Source: Bifidobacterium pullorum subsp. gallinarum (GTDB taxonomy: Bacteria; Actinomycetota; Actinomycetes; Actinomycetales; Bifidobacteriaceae). Taken from it: a stretch of DNA of 64,000 nt. Below are positions 8,375 to 16,998 of the stretch, in pieces. How positions within the stretch are numbered: position 1 is the stretch's first letter; each line of letters opens with the position of its first letter. A program made the translations under genes and the position numbers. Under the pieces are notes generated by a model. That model did not search any database. It was not told the origin of the DNA and was given only the letters and a program-made list of their open reading frames with translations. Where the stretch lies: NCBI RefSeq assembly GCF_000741215.1, contig NZ_JGYX01000006.1, forward strand, positions 57,889 to 121,888, written 5' to 3'.

Positions 8375-11248
8375 ATGCTGGGCATTAATATGGCGGACGT
8401 CATCAACGTCCTCATGTCCGTGCTGCCGCAGCTGATTGCCATCGGCGTTGTGCTGGTGCTGGCGATCATCGTGACCGTGGCCGTCAACAAGAAGACGGTG
8501 GCGGATACGGCAACGCGCAAACTCATTCATTCCGAGTCGTGGCTGGTGTTCCTGGTCGCGGCCGTGGTGTCGGTGTCGATGATGCTGTTCGGCCCGCTGG
8601 CCACGCTGCTGAACAACGCGACCGCCACCAAGTACACGCTGTCCGAGGAGACGATCTCGAACGCCAGCGATCTGGCCAAGGAGATCCAGTCCGAGGCCAT
8701 TACGCTGCTGCAGAACACCGATGACAACCTGCCGTTGGCGGATACGAACGTCAACGTCTTCGGCTGGGCGTCGACCAACCCGGTCTACGGTGGCACCGGT
8801 TCGGGCTCGATGAACGCCAACTATGAGACCACCTCGATCCTGCAGGGCATGGCCGAGGCCGGTCTGACCACCAACGAGGAGCTCTCGAAGCTGTACACCG
8901 ACTACCGTGCGGACCGCCCGGTGGTGGCCATGGCCGAGCAGGATTGGACCCTGCCGGAGGTGCCGGCCGCCGACTACTCGCAGGAGCTCATTGATTCGGC
9001 CAAGGAATTCTCCGATGAGGCCGTCATCGTCATCGGCCGCGTGGGCGGCGAGGGCGCCGACCTGCCGAAGAACATGAAGGGTGAGGGCATCACCTACAAC
9101 AACAACTCCACCGAGTACGAGGACTTCGAGGACGGCGAGTCCTTCCTCGAGCTGAGCAAGACCGAAGAGGACATGATCGACCTGGTCACCTCGAACTTCG
9201 ACAAGGTCACGCTTATCTACAACGGTGCGAACATCTTCGAGCTGGGCTTTGTGGAGAACTATCCGCAGATCAAGTCCGTGCTGTGGTGCCCGCCGGCCGG
9301 CCAGACCGGCTTCTCCGCCCTGGGCGACATCCTCGCCGGCACCACCAACCCGTCGGGCAAGACCTCGGACACCTTCGTCTATGACCTGACCCAGCAGCCG
9401 TCCTACAACAACGCGGGTGACTTCAAGTACGAGAACATGACTGAGTTCCCGACCGAGAACTTCGAGGAGGGCGAGACCTCCCCGGCGTTCGTGAACTACG
9501 TCGAGAGCATCTACGTGGGCTACAAGTACTACGAGACCGCGGCCGACGAGGGTGCGATCGACTATGACGCGACGGTGCAGTATCCGTTCGGCTACGGCCT
9601 GTCCTACACCACGTTCTCTCAGGAGATGGGCGATGTGACCTATGCGGACGGCACCGTGTCGTTCGACGTGACCGTGACCAACACCGGCGACACCGCCGGC
9701 AAGGACGTCGTCGAGGTCTACTACAACCCGCCGTACACCAACGGAGGCATCGAGAAGGCCAGCGCGAACCTGGTGGCCTTCGAGAAGACCGATCTGCTGG
9801 AGCCGGGCGATTCGGAGACCGTCTCGGTCTCCTTCGAGGATGACGACATGGCCTCTTATGACGATCAGGACGCCAAGGCGTGGGTGCTGGAGGCCGGCGA
9901 CTACCAGGTCTCGATCAACGCCGACTCGCATACCGTGATCGACGAGAAGACCGTGACCGTGGACGAGGACATCGTCTACAACACCGAGGACAACACCCAC
10001 GACGGCGACGCCGTTCCCGCGACCAACGCCTTCGACGCCGACCGCGGCGACGTGACCTACCTGAGCCGTGCCGACCACTTCGCCAACCGCGAGGAGGCCC
10101 TGGCCGCGCCGACGAACTACACCCTGTCCGACGAGTACAAGGCGCAGTTCCGCAACGAGTCGAACTACGACCCGGCCGAGACCAACGACGACGCCGACGA
10201 GATGCCGACCACCGGCGCCAAGGGCGACGTGCGCCTGGCCGACCTGACCGGCAAGGAGTACGACGACCCGCTGTGGGACGAGCTGCTCGACCAGCTGACC
10301 TTCGACGAGATGGACACCCTGATCGCCAACGGCGGCTACGGCACCCCGGCGATTGAGTCGATCGGCAAGATCCAGCTGACCGACGTGGACGGCCCGGCCT
10401 CGCTGAACAACAACTTCACCCAGGTCGGTTCGATTGGCTTCCCGTCCTCCACCTCGGTGGCGTGCACCTGGAACAAGGATCTGGCCAAGCGCTTCGGTGA
10501 GGGCATCGGCGACATGGCCCACGACATGCACGTGGCGGGCTGGTACGCCCCGGCCATGAACATCCACCGCAACGCCTTCGCCGGCCGTACCTTCGAGTAC
10601 TTCTCCGAGGACGGCGTGCTCTCCGCCGCTATGGCCTCGCAGCAGGTCACCGGCGCCGAGTCCAAGGGCGTGTACGCGTTCATGAAGCACTTCGCCCTCA
10701 ACGACCAGGAGACCAACCGTCTGAGCATGCTGTGCACCTGGTCCACCGAGCAGGCGATCCGCGAGATCTACCTGAAGCCGTTCGAGGCCTCCGTCAAGGA
10801 CGGCGGCGCCGGCGCGGTCATGAGCTCCTTCAACTACATCGGCATCGAATGGGCCGGCTCGCACTCGGGCCTGCTCAACACGGTGCTGCGTGACGAGTGG
10901 GGCTTCCGCGGCATGGTGCTGTCCGACTACTTCGGCGGCTTCGGCTACATGCAGGCCGATCGCGCGATCCGCGGCGGCACCGACGTGATGCTGGCTACCA
11001 CCGACATCACCAATCACATCACCGACAAGTCCGCCACCTCGATGCAGGCGATGCGCACGGCGACCCACAACATCCTGTACACGGCCGCCAACAGCTGGCT
11101 GTATGCGGATGGCGAGCCGGCGGTCGAGGTCCCGATCTGGAAGACCATCACCTACGTGGTCTGGGGCGTGACTGCGGTGCTGTTCGTCGGACTTGAGATC
11201 CTGGCGATCAAGCGCTTCATGGATCGCAAGAAGGCCGCCAAGGCCTGA
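8375..11248 (+). CDS. Membrane-anchored, domain-permuted glycoside hydrolase family 3 protein
   Basis: A 957-residue GH3 protein in which the domain order is reversed. Two membrane segments (about 13-36 and 55-79) come first, then the GH3 alpha/beta sandwich domain (about 90-350), a fibronectin-III-like domain (about 430-500), and only then the catalytic barrel (about 600-920). The nucleophile is expected to be D851 in MVLSDYFGG. A last membrane segment (about 927-947) ends in a basic tail. Positive charges place the enzyme outside the cell, held at both ends. Reversed GH3 order is known, for example in a Ruminococcus albus beta-glucosidase. Substrate is not predictable; beta-glucoside-like is an inference. 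Start ATG has AGGAGG 8 nt upstream. Codon use is strongly biased, suggesting high expression. Confidence 0.88.
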   Translation: MLGINMADVINVLMSVLPQLIAIGVVLVLAIIVTVAVNKKTVADTATRKLIHSESWLVFLVAAVVSVSMMLFGPLATLLNNATATKYTLSEETISNASDLAKEIQSEAITLLQNTDDNLPLADTNVNVFGWASTNPVYGGTGSGSMNANYETTSILQGMAEAGLTTNEELSKLYTDYRADRPVVAMAEQDWTLPEVPAADYSQELIDSAKEFSDEAVIVIGRVGGEGADLPKNMKGEGITYNNNSTEYEDFEDGESFLELSKTEEDMIDLVTSNFDKVTLIYNGANIFELGFVENYPQIKSVLWCPPAGQTGFSALGDILAGTTNPSGKTSDTFVYDLTQQPSYNNAGDFKYENMTEFPTENFEEGETSPAFVNYVESIYVGYKYYETAADEGAIDYDATVQYPFGYGLSYTTFSQEMGDVTYADGTVSFDVTVTNTGDTAGKDVVEVYYNPPYTNGGIEKASANLVAFEKTDLLEPGDSETVSVSFEDDDMASYDDQDAKAWVLEAGDYQVSINADSHTVIDEKTVTVDEDIVYNTEDNTHDGDAVPATNAFDADRGDVTYLSRADHFANREEALAAPTNYTLSDEYKAQFRNESNYDPAETNDDADEMPTTGAKGDVRLADLTGKEYDDPLWDELLDQLTFDEMDTLIANGGYGTPAIESIGKIQLTDVDGPASLNNNFTQVGSIGFPSSTSVACTWNKDLAKRFGEGIGDMAHDMHVAGWYAPAMNIHRNAFAGRTFEYFSEDGVLSAAMASQQVTGAESKGVYAFMKHFALNDQETNRLSMLCTWSTEQAIREIYLKPFEASVKDGGAGAVMSSFNYIGIEWAGSHSGLLNTVLRDEWGFRGMVLSDYFGGFGYMQADRAIRGGTDVMLATTDITNHITDKSATSMQAMRTATHNILYTAANSWLYADGEPAVEVPIWKTITYVVWGVTAVLFVGLEILAIKRFMDRKKAAKA

Positions 11249-11280
11249 TTGTGACGGATAAACATCCAGCGCCATAATCC

Positions 11281-11316
11281 GGGGCGGCACCTCACAGCGG
11301 GGTGCCGCCCCTTCTT
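11281..11316 (+). terminator. Terminator after the membrane GH3 gene
   Basis: GGGGCGGCACC (11281-11291) pairs with GGTGCCGCCCC (11301-11311) and is followed by TTCTT, 32 nt after the stop codon. Confidence 0.75.
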
Positions 11317-11394
11317 ATACCATTCCTCCGTGCTCCATTCCTCCCCAACCGTGCCCGCCCATCCCCGGACCGGTTCCCATCCCCGGACTCTGGT

Positions 11395-11488
11395 CCATCG
11401 TGACCGTTTTTTGTGACTCTGATGCATCGTGACTCTGACGCAACTGCGGAAAACGTTGGGATTCCGCCATTGTCGGCGAGCGGGTTGC
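11395..11488 (+). repeat. Left arm of imperfect inverted repeat flanking the K+ channel gene
   Basis: Contains two CATCGTGAC units, then GGAAAACGTTGGGATTCCGCC and a terminal GGCGA...GTTGC block pointing towards the 3' end of the channel gene. A diverged copy in inverse orientation lies upstream of the gene (12335-12425). Roughly two thirds of positions match over about 65 bp by eye. Confidence 0.6.
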
Positions 11489-11500
11489 GGGGCGAATGTA

Positions 11501-12283
11501 TCAGAGTCCGGAAGGGATGGGCGGGGTGGATGGTGGTTTGGGAACCGAAGAGGACGCATCCGGGGAACGCAGTCCGCGGATTTCCTCCCGCAGGGCGGCC
11601 ACGGTGTCGGTCAGCTCGCGGATGTCCCGGCGCAGACGGTCGGTTTCCGACTGCGCCTCCTCCTCGCGCTCCTCGGCCTCGGCGTTGACCTGATCCACGA
11701 TCCAGGAGGCCAGCATCGCCGTGATCATGCCGATCAGCGCGATGCCGGTGAACATCAGCCCCACGGCCACCAGCTTGCCGTAGACCGTCACCGGCGTATG
11801 GTCGCCGTAGCCGACCGTCGTCGCCGTCACGAACGCCCACCACAGGGCGGTGGGGAAGTCGGTGATCGACGACCCTTCGGCGCCGCGCTCCGCCGCGTAC
11901 ACGGCCAACGCGCTCACATAGATCAGCATCGAGACCGATCCGATCGTGTATACGGTGAGCTTGCCGCGCACCGCCATGCCGCTGGTGCGCCCCAGCACGT
12001 GCAGCACCTTGACCAGCCTCAGCAGCCGCAGCGGGCGGAACATCGGCAGCACGATCGACAGCAGACTGATCAGATTGTGCTTGAACCACTGCCATTTGTC
12101 TTCGGCCAGCCACAGCGAGACCACGTAATCCACAATGAACACGATCCATATCGCATTCATCAACCCCTCGCACAACGTGGTATACGTGCCGGCCAGCACC
12201 TGCCAGGAAAACGCCGCCAAGAACACGATGGCCAGGATCATCAACGGCCAGTCGGTACACTTCTGCCACTGCTTCAGTCTCAT
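11501..12283 (-). CDS. Voltage-gated-like potassium channel protein
   Basis: A 260-residue ion channel of the VIC superfamily. Residues from about 10 onward form a voltage-sensor-like set of helices, including an S4-like arginine helix (FRPLRLLRLVKVLHVLGR). A pore loop follows with the K+ selectivity filter TATTVGYGD and a final inner helix. The C-terminal tail is a Glu/Arg-rich coiled coil, then a Ser/Pro-rich end. Length and layout fit single-domain prokaryotic Kv-like channels. The start ATG has no good Shine-Dalgarno; a GTG eight codons upstream is an alternative. The gene is the only one on its strand between two GH3 genes and is bracketed by an imperfect inverted repeat, so its position looks acquired. 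Confidence 0.88.
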   Translation of the reverse strand: MRLKQWQKCTDWPLMILAIVFLAAFSWQVLAGTYTTLCEGLMNAIWIVFIVDYVVSLWLAEDKWQWFKHNLISLLSIVLPMFRPLRLLRLVKVLHVLGRTSGMAVRGKLTVYTIGSVSMLIYVSALAVYAAERGAEGSSITDFPTALWWAFVTATTVGYGDHTPVTVYGKLVAVGLMFTGIALIGMITAMLASWIVDQVNAEAEEREEEAQSETDRLRRDIRELTDTVAALREEIRGLRSPDASSSVPKPPSTPPIPSGL

Positions 12284-12334
12284 AATCCGATGATAATGCT
12301 CCGGCACCCATGTGACCCTGCGGCATCGTAGCCG

Positions 12335-12425
12335 TGCAACAAGTCGGCGAAACGGCGAAAAACCGACCTTTTCCCACGACCTCGCACAGTCACGATGTAG
12401 CACAGTCACGATGCGGTACCGGACC
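12335..12425 (-). repeat. Right arm of imperfect inverted repeat flanking the K+ channel gene
   Basis: Read on the minus strand this shows CATCGTGACTGTG twice, GGAAAAGGTCGG, TTTCGCCGTTTCGCCGA and GTTGC, in the same order as the left arm and pointing into the channel gene. On the plus strand the direct repeat GCACAGTCACGATG is visible at about 12384-12412. Confidence 0.6.
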
Positions 12426-12568
12426 GATTGTGCGAATAAAACGACAGGTTGTGTAACCCCGTGTATGTCGCGCGGCAAAACCTGATTCAATCGAAGAGGA
12501 AGGCGAACTGCTGTCGTGCGATGCAGCATGGCTGCGGTCCGTTCGAGAACACAGTGCAAGGGAGAACC

Positions 12569-14992
12569 ATGGAACTCGAAGAACTTTCGGTGTTGGAGAA
12601 AGCGGCGATGCTCTCGGGCGCGTCCGAGTGGGATTCCCGCGGCAACGAACGGGCTGGCATCCCCAGCTTCGTGATGAGCGACGGCCCGCACGGCGTGCGT
12701 CGTCAGCTTGGCGCGGGCGACCATCTGGGACTCGGCCAGTCCAAGCCCGCCACCTGCTTCCCGACCGCCGGCACGGTCGCGAACTCGTGGGATCCGGCGC
12801 TCGCCGAGGAAATGGGCGAGGCGCTGGGCAAGGAGGCGCACGACCTGGACGTCAACGTGCTGCTCGGCCCCGGTCTGAACATCAAGCGCAACCCGCTGTG
12901 CGGACGCAACTTCGAATACTATTCGGAGGATCCGCAGGTCGCCGGCCACATGGCCGCGGGCCTGGTCAAGGGCATCCAGAGCAACGGCATCTCGGCCTGC
13001 CCGAAGCATTTCGCGGTCAACAGCCAGGAGCTGCGCCGCCAGGCCTCGAACAGCGTCATCGACGAGCGCACGATGCGCGAGATCTACCTGACCGCGTTCG
13101 AGATCACCGTGCGCGAGGCCCATCCGTGGACCATCATGACCTCCTACAACGAGGTCAACGGCGTCTACGCGCACGAGAACAAGCATCTGCTGCAGGAGAT
13201 CCTGCGCGACGAATGGGGCTTCGACGGCATGGTCGTCTCCGACTGGGGCGGCTCCAACTCCGCCGTCGACGCCGTCAAGGCCGGCGGTAGCCTGGAGATG
13301 CCGTCGCCGGGCTTCACCTCCGTGCGTGAGCTCGTCGGCGCCGTGCAGGCCGGCACGCTGGCCGAGGCCGACCTCAACGCCCGCGCCGCCGAGGTCGCCA
13401 AGATCGCGCGGCTGACCAAGACCGAAGGCGTCGGCCGCGACGACCTGCTCAAGGACGACATCGCCGCCGCCCATCATGCGGTGGCCCGCCACGTTGCCGA
13501 GAACTCCAGCGTGCTGCTGAAGAACGTCGACGGCACGCTGCCGCTCCCGGCCGGCGTGAACGTGGCCGTGGTCGGCGATATGGCCAAGGTGGCCCGCTTC
13601 CAGGGATCCGGCTCCTCCAAGGTGAACGCCACCCGTGAGGAGAACCTGCTCGACGAGCTGACCCGGACCGAAGGCGTGAACGTGGCCGGCTACGCGCAGG
13701 GCTACGACCGTCAAGGTGCCAGGAACCAGGGGCTGATCGACGAGGCCGTGGCGCTCGCCGGCAAGGCCGACGTGGTGGTGGCCGTGGTCGGTCTGGACGA
13801 GCGCAGCGAATCCGAGGGCCTCGACCGCTCCACGATGGCGATCCCGCAGGTCCAGAACGACATGGTCGACGCGCTGGTGGCCACCGGCAAGCCCGTGGTA
13901 ATCGTGCTGATTGCCGGTTCCCCGGTGGAGCTGCCGTGGTACGACGGCGTATCCGCCATCCTGTACATCGGCCTGTCCGGCCAGGCCGGCGCCTCCGCCA
14001 CCGCGAACGCGCTGACCGGCAAGGTGAACCCCTCCGGCCACCTGGCGGAGACCTGGCCGATCCAGTACGCCGACGCGCCGAACTCCGGCTGGTATCCGGC
14101 CATCGGCCGCGACGCCATCTACCGTGAAGGCCCGTTCGTCGGCTACCGCTACTACACCACCGCCGGCGTGCCGGTCCGCTTCCCGTTCGGCTACGGCCTG
14201 AGCTACTCGTCGTTCTCCTACGCCGATCTGAAGGTGGACGACAACGGCGTGGAGTTCACCGTGACCAACGATTCCGACGTCCCCGGCGCCACGGTGGCCC
14301 AGCTGTACGTGCGCGGCCCGCAGGGCGGCGTGCTGCGGCCGGACCGCGAGCTCAAGGGCTTCGCCAAGGTGCAGCTGGATGCCCACGAGTCCAAGACCGT
14401 CCGCATCGACTTCGACCGCTACACGTTCCGTCACTTCGACACCGAGTCCAACGCCTGGCATGTGGAGTCCGGCGAATGGACGCTGATGGTCGGCGCGAAC
14501 GTGGAGGACATCCTGCTGACCGCCACACATGAGGTCAAGGGTGATGTGGACCCGAAGCCGGCCGACCCGGCGCTCGGCTCCTACTTGACCGGCAAGGTCA
14601 AGGAGGTCACCGACGGCGAGATGACGGCGCTGTTCGGCCACTGGGTGACGGCCCCCGGCAAGCCGGTGACCTTTGGCGCCAACGACCCGATCTCCTCTTG
14701 GGTGGATTCGAAGGGCTTCCTGGCACGCACCATCGCCAAGACGCTCACCAAGCGTGAGGCGAAGGTGCGCGAGAAGACCGGACAGCCGGATCTGAACACG
14801 CTGTTCATCCTCAACATGCCGCCCCGCGCCATGAGCAAGATGACGCAGGGCATGATCGACTCCGCGATGGTCCAGGCCATCGTCAAGATCGCGAACCGCC
14901 ACACCTTCCGCGGCATCGGATCGTTCATCGCGGGATTCTTCCGCAACCAGTCCGCCAACAAGCGCACAGAAAAGGAGCTCAACAATGAGTGA
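12569..14992 (+). CDS. Beta-glucosidase, glycoside hydrolase family 3 (cytoplasmic)
   Basis: An 807-residue GH3 enzyme with normal domain order: catalytic barrel (about 1-300; substrate-binding GPGLNIKRNPLCGRNFEYYSE, KHFAVNSQE; nucleophile D225 in MVVSDWGG), alpha/beta sandwich (about 320-570) and fibronectin-III-like domain (about 590-690). A C-terminal extension of about 110 residues has no family I recognise. No signal peptide, so intracellular hydrolysis of imported beta-glucosides is inferred. I chose the ATG at 12569 because AAGGGA lies 5 nt upstream; the frame is open for 40 more codons upstream without a ribosome site. The 3' end overlaps the next gene by 8 bp, implying coupled translation. 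Confidence 0.92.
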   Translation: MELEELSVLEKAAMLSGASEWDSRGNERAGIPSFVMSDGPHGVRRQLGAGDHLGLGQSKPATCFPTAGTVANSWDPALAEEMGEALGKEAHDLDVNVLLGPGLNIKRNPLCGRNFEYYSEDPQVAGHMAAGLVKGIQSNGISACPKHFAVNSQELRRQASNSVIDERTMREIYLTAFEITVREAHPWTIMTSYNEVNGVYAHENKHLLQEILRDEWGFDGMVVSDWGGSNSAVDAVKAGGSLEMPSPGFTSVRELVGAVQAGTLAEADLNARAAEVAKIARLTKTEGVGRDDLLKDDIAAAHHAVARHVAENSSVLLKNVDGTLPLPAGVNVAVVGDMAKVARFQGSGSSKVNATREENLLDELTRTEGVNVAGYAQGYDRQGARNQGLIDEAVALAGKADVVVAVVGLDERSESEGLDRSTMAIPQVQNDMVDALVATGKPVVIVLIAGSPVELPWYDGVSAILYIGLSGQAGASATANALTGKVNPSGHLAETWPIQYADAPNSGWYPAIGRDAIYREGPFVGYRYYTTAGVPVRFPFGYGLSYSSFSYADLKVDDNGVEFTVTNDSDVPGATVAQLYVRGPQGGVLRPDRELKGFAKVQLDAHESKTVRIDFDRYTFRHFDTESNAWHVESGEWTLMVGANVEDILLTATHEVKGDVDPKPADPALGSYLTGKVKEVTDGEMTALFGHWVTAPGKPVTFGANDPISSWVDSKGFLARTIAKTLTKREAKVREKTGQPDLNTLFILNMPPRAMSKMTQGMIDSAMVQAIVKIANRHTFRGIGSFIAGFFRNQSANKRTEKELNNE

Positions 14993-15545
14993 GGCAGAGA
15001 AGAAGGCCACTCCGGAGTATACCGAAGAGGAGCTGGCACAGATGGGTCCGGTCAAGCGTTGGATTAAGACGCATCCGAACATCTGGGAGTTCATCCTGTT
15101 CAACATCCTGTCGAATGTGTCCACGATCGCCCGTTTTGTGGTGACGTGGATCGGCACGGCGATTTTCGTGACGGGCATGGGCCTGACCACGCCGTTCCAC
15201 TTCCTGATCTTCAACTATGACGAGCAGGGCAACGGTCTGGGCGGATTCCTGACCTTCCTGTGCGCCGAGGTCATCGCCCAGGTGGTGAACTTCTTCGTGC
15301 AGATGAAGTGGGTGTTCAAGTCTGACTCCAGCTTCAAGGATGCCGCTTGGAAGTACGCGATTCTGGCGGTCATCATCGTGGTGGTGAATCTGGTGCTGCC
15401 CGGCTACGTTACCGGCTTGTGCCAGGGCTGGGGCATGGGTGCCGGCCTGGCTGGCACCGTCGCCTCCGTGGTGAACACGCTGCTGGCCGTGATCGTGAGC
15501 TACCCGCTGCTCAAGTTCTGGATCATGCCGAAGAATAACAAGTGA
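14985..15545 (+). CDS. GtrA-like four-helix membrane protein
   Basis: A 186-residue protein with a charged 30-residue N-terminus and four predicted membrane helices. The pattern EFILFNILSN...ARFVV in the first helix and EVIAQVVNFFVQMKWVFKS after the second matches GtrA-family proteins, small membrane proteins often linked to transfer of lipid-carried sugars. The gene begins inside the last codons of the GH3 beta-glucosidase and AAAGGAG lies upstream, so the two are one translational unit. Why a GtrA-like protein should pair with a cytoplasmic GH3 enzyme is not clear. The family call is moderately sure; the function is not known. Confidence 0.65.
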   Translation: MSEAEKKATPEYTEEELAQMGPVKRWIKTHPNIWEFILFNILSNVSTIARFVVTWIGTAIFVTGMGLTTPFHFLIFNYDEQGNGLGGFLTFLCAEVIAQVVNFFVQMKWVFKSDSSFKDAAWKYAILAVIIVVVNLVLPGYVTGLCQGWGMGAGLAGTVASVVNTLLAVIVSYPLLKFWIMPKNNK

Positions 15546-15586
15546 TCTGTGTCCGGGCTGATGTCCGGACGCGATAGAGAGGAATG

Positions 15587-15630
15587 CGGGGTCCCGCCGG
15601 AACCAATCCGGCGGGACCCCGTTTCGTTTG
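15587..15630 (+). terminator. Strong terminator after the GH3-GtrA operon
   Basis: A perfect 14-bp stem (CGGGGTCCCGCCGG with CCGGCGGGACCCCG, loop of 7) is followed by TTTCGTTT on the plus strand. Confidence 0.85.
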
Positions 15631-15675
15631 GGACTAGCGCTTGTCCTTTTGCCGCATTTGCAGCGCCGCGGGGGA

Positions 15676-16998
15676 TCAGCGCGGCACCAGCGCGGTGAGC
15701 GTGAACCAGTGGTCCTTGGTGCGGATCGTCACCTCGCCGCCGTACTGCTGCACGATATGCCGGATCGACTTGACGCCGAAGCCGTGCGATCGCGCATCCT
15801 TCTTGGTGGTACGCAGGTTGCCCTCGGTGTCGGTTTTCAGAGCGGAATCGTAGTAGTTCTCCACACGCAGCACCACAAACTGTCCCTGACGGTACAGCGC
15901 GAGCCGGATCAGCCGCTTCTCGGGGTCGGAGAGCTTGGAGGTGGCTTCGATGGCGTTGTCCAGCGCATTGCCGAACAGGGAGGCGATATCCATCGACGAC
16001 ATGCCGTCCAGCAGTTTGCCGTCGGCCACGGCGGTGAACGTGATGCCCTTGTCCGCGCAGGTGTGCGTCTTGGCGGTCAGGATGACGTCCAGCACCGGAT
16101 TGCCGGTATGCTGCTGGGCGCTGTACTGCTGCACCGACGCCTCCAGCTGTTCGAATCCCGCGGCCATGTGTTCGGGGTCCACCTGTGCGCGCAGCGCGGC
16201 GATCTGGTGCTTGAGGTCATGGGCGAGCCGCCCGATCGACTCGATGTTCTCCTTGGACTGCAGATACTCCTGATGCTGGCTTTTGAGCTGCGCGTTGATC
16301 GAGGCCAGCTCCATATTCGAGACGAGACGGCGCGCCTGCTCCTGCTGCGCATACAGGATCACGAACCCGCATAGGTCCACCAGCGTGCGGATGTAGAACA
16401 CCTCCTGCCCGATGGTGCCGGAGAACGGGGTGTTCGTGGAGACGAAGCTCAGATTGCTCATGGCAAAGGTGATCAGCGTGGTGGCCACCGTCATCACCGC
16501 GGCGGACAGGGTCGGCACCGTGGGCTGGGTCTGGCTGAAGTTGCCGCGTTCCACGTTGTAGGTGATCACGAAGCACAGACCGTAGGTCACAACGAGCAGG
16601 ATGATGTTCTCCCACCATGTGGGCGAGCTGCCCAGCGCGTGCTCGGCGAATGTGGCGAGCTGCCAGTGCAATGAGGCGATGAGCTCGCCCAGGATGAAGG
16701 CGCGGGCCGTGATGTACAGGCCCTCGCGCTTGCCGGTGCCGATGGCCAGCATGATGATGCCGAACATGCCGATGGCCGCCAGACACATGCCGAAGATCCA
16801 GAACGGCAGAGACATGGTGCCCGCGAAGTACTGCAGTCCGATCAGCACCGGCAGGCCGAGCGTGGTGGTCAGGATCGTCCGTATCAACGGCACGCGCCGG
16901 TACAACGCGCAGATGTAGACCAGGCATCCCAGCCATTCGCTGATGGCCGTGTATAGGCGGGGGATGTCGGGCAGCGCGTTGACGATGGCGCCGGTCAT
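15676..16998 (-). CDS. GHKL sensor histidine kinase (AgrC/ComD type)
   Basis: A 440-residue kinase with about six N-terminal membrane helices (residues 1-220). The dimerisation helix carries the probable phospho-acceptor H260 in LAHDLKHQIAALRAQ. A GHKL ATPase domain follows: N box FGNALDNAIEA and a glycine box KKDARSHGFGVKSIRHIVQQYGG. This architecture is that of peptide-sensing kinases paired with LytTR regulators. The start overlaps the regulator gene by 4 bp, so the two are coupled, with the regulator first. No AgrB/AgrD-like or double-glycine peptide gene is visible nearby, so the signal is unknown. Confidence 0.9.
   Translation of the reverse strand: MTGAIVNALPDIPRLYTAISEWLGCLVYICALYRRVPLIRTILTTTLGLPVLIGLQYFAGTMSLPFWIFGMCLAAIGMFGIIMLAIGTGKREGLYITARAFILGELIASLHWQLATFAEHALGSSPTWWENIILLVVTYGLCFVITYNVERGNFSQTQPTVPTLSAAVMTVATTLITFAMSNLSFVSTNTPFSGTIGQEVFYIRTLVDLCGFVILYAQQEQARRLVSNMELASINAQLKSQHQEYLQSKENIESIGRLAHDLKHQIAALRAQVDPEHMAAGFEQLEASVQQYSAQQHTGNPVLDVILTAKTHTCADKGITFTAVADGKLLDGMSSMDIASLFGNALDNAIEATSKLSDPEKRLIRLALYRQGQFVVLRVENYYDSALKTDTEGNLRTTKKDARSHGFGVKSIRHIVQQYGGEVTIRTKDHWFTLTALVPR

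Noticed and set aside
8291..11290. A 999-codon open frame antisense to the membrane GH3 gene
   Set aside because: It is the mirror of a strongly codon-biased GC-rich gene; the translation is His/Arg/Gly/Val-rich with no family pattern.
12284..15214. Upstream extension of the K+ channel frame across the second GH3 gene
   Set aside because: The frame is open by chance opposite GH3; the channel domain begins at 12283 and nothing upstream resembles a protein family.
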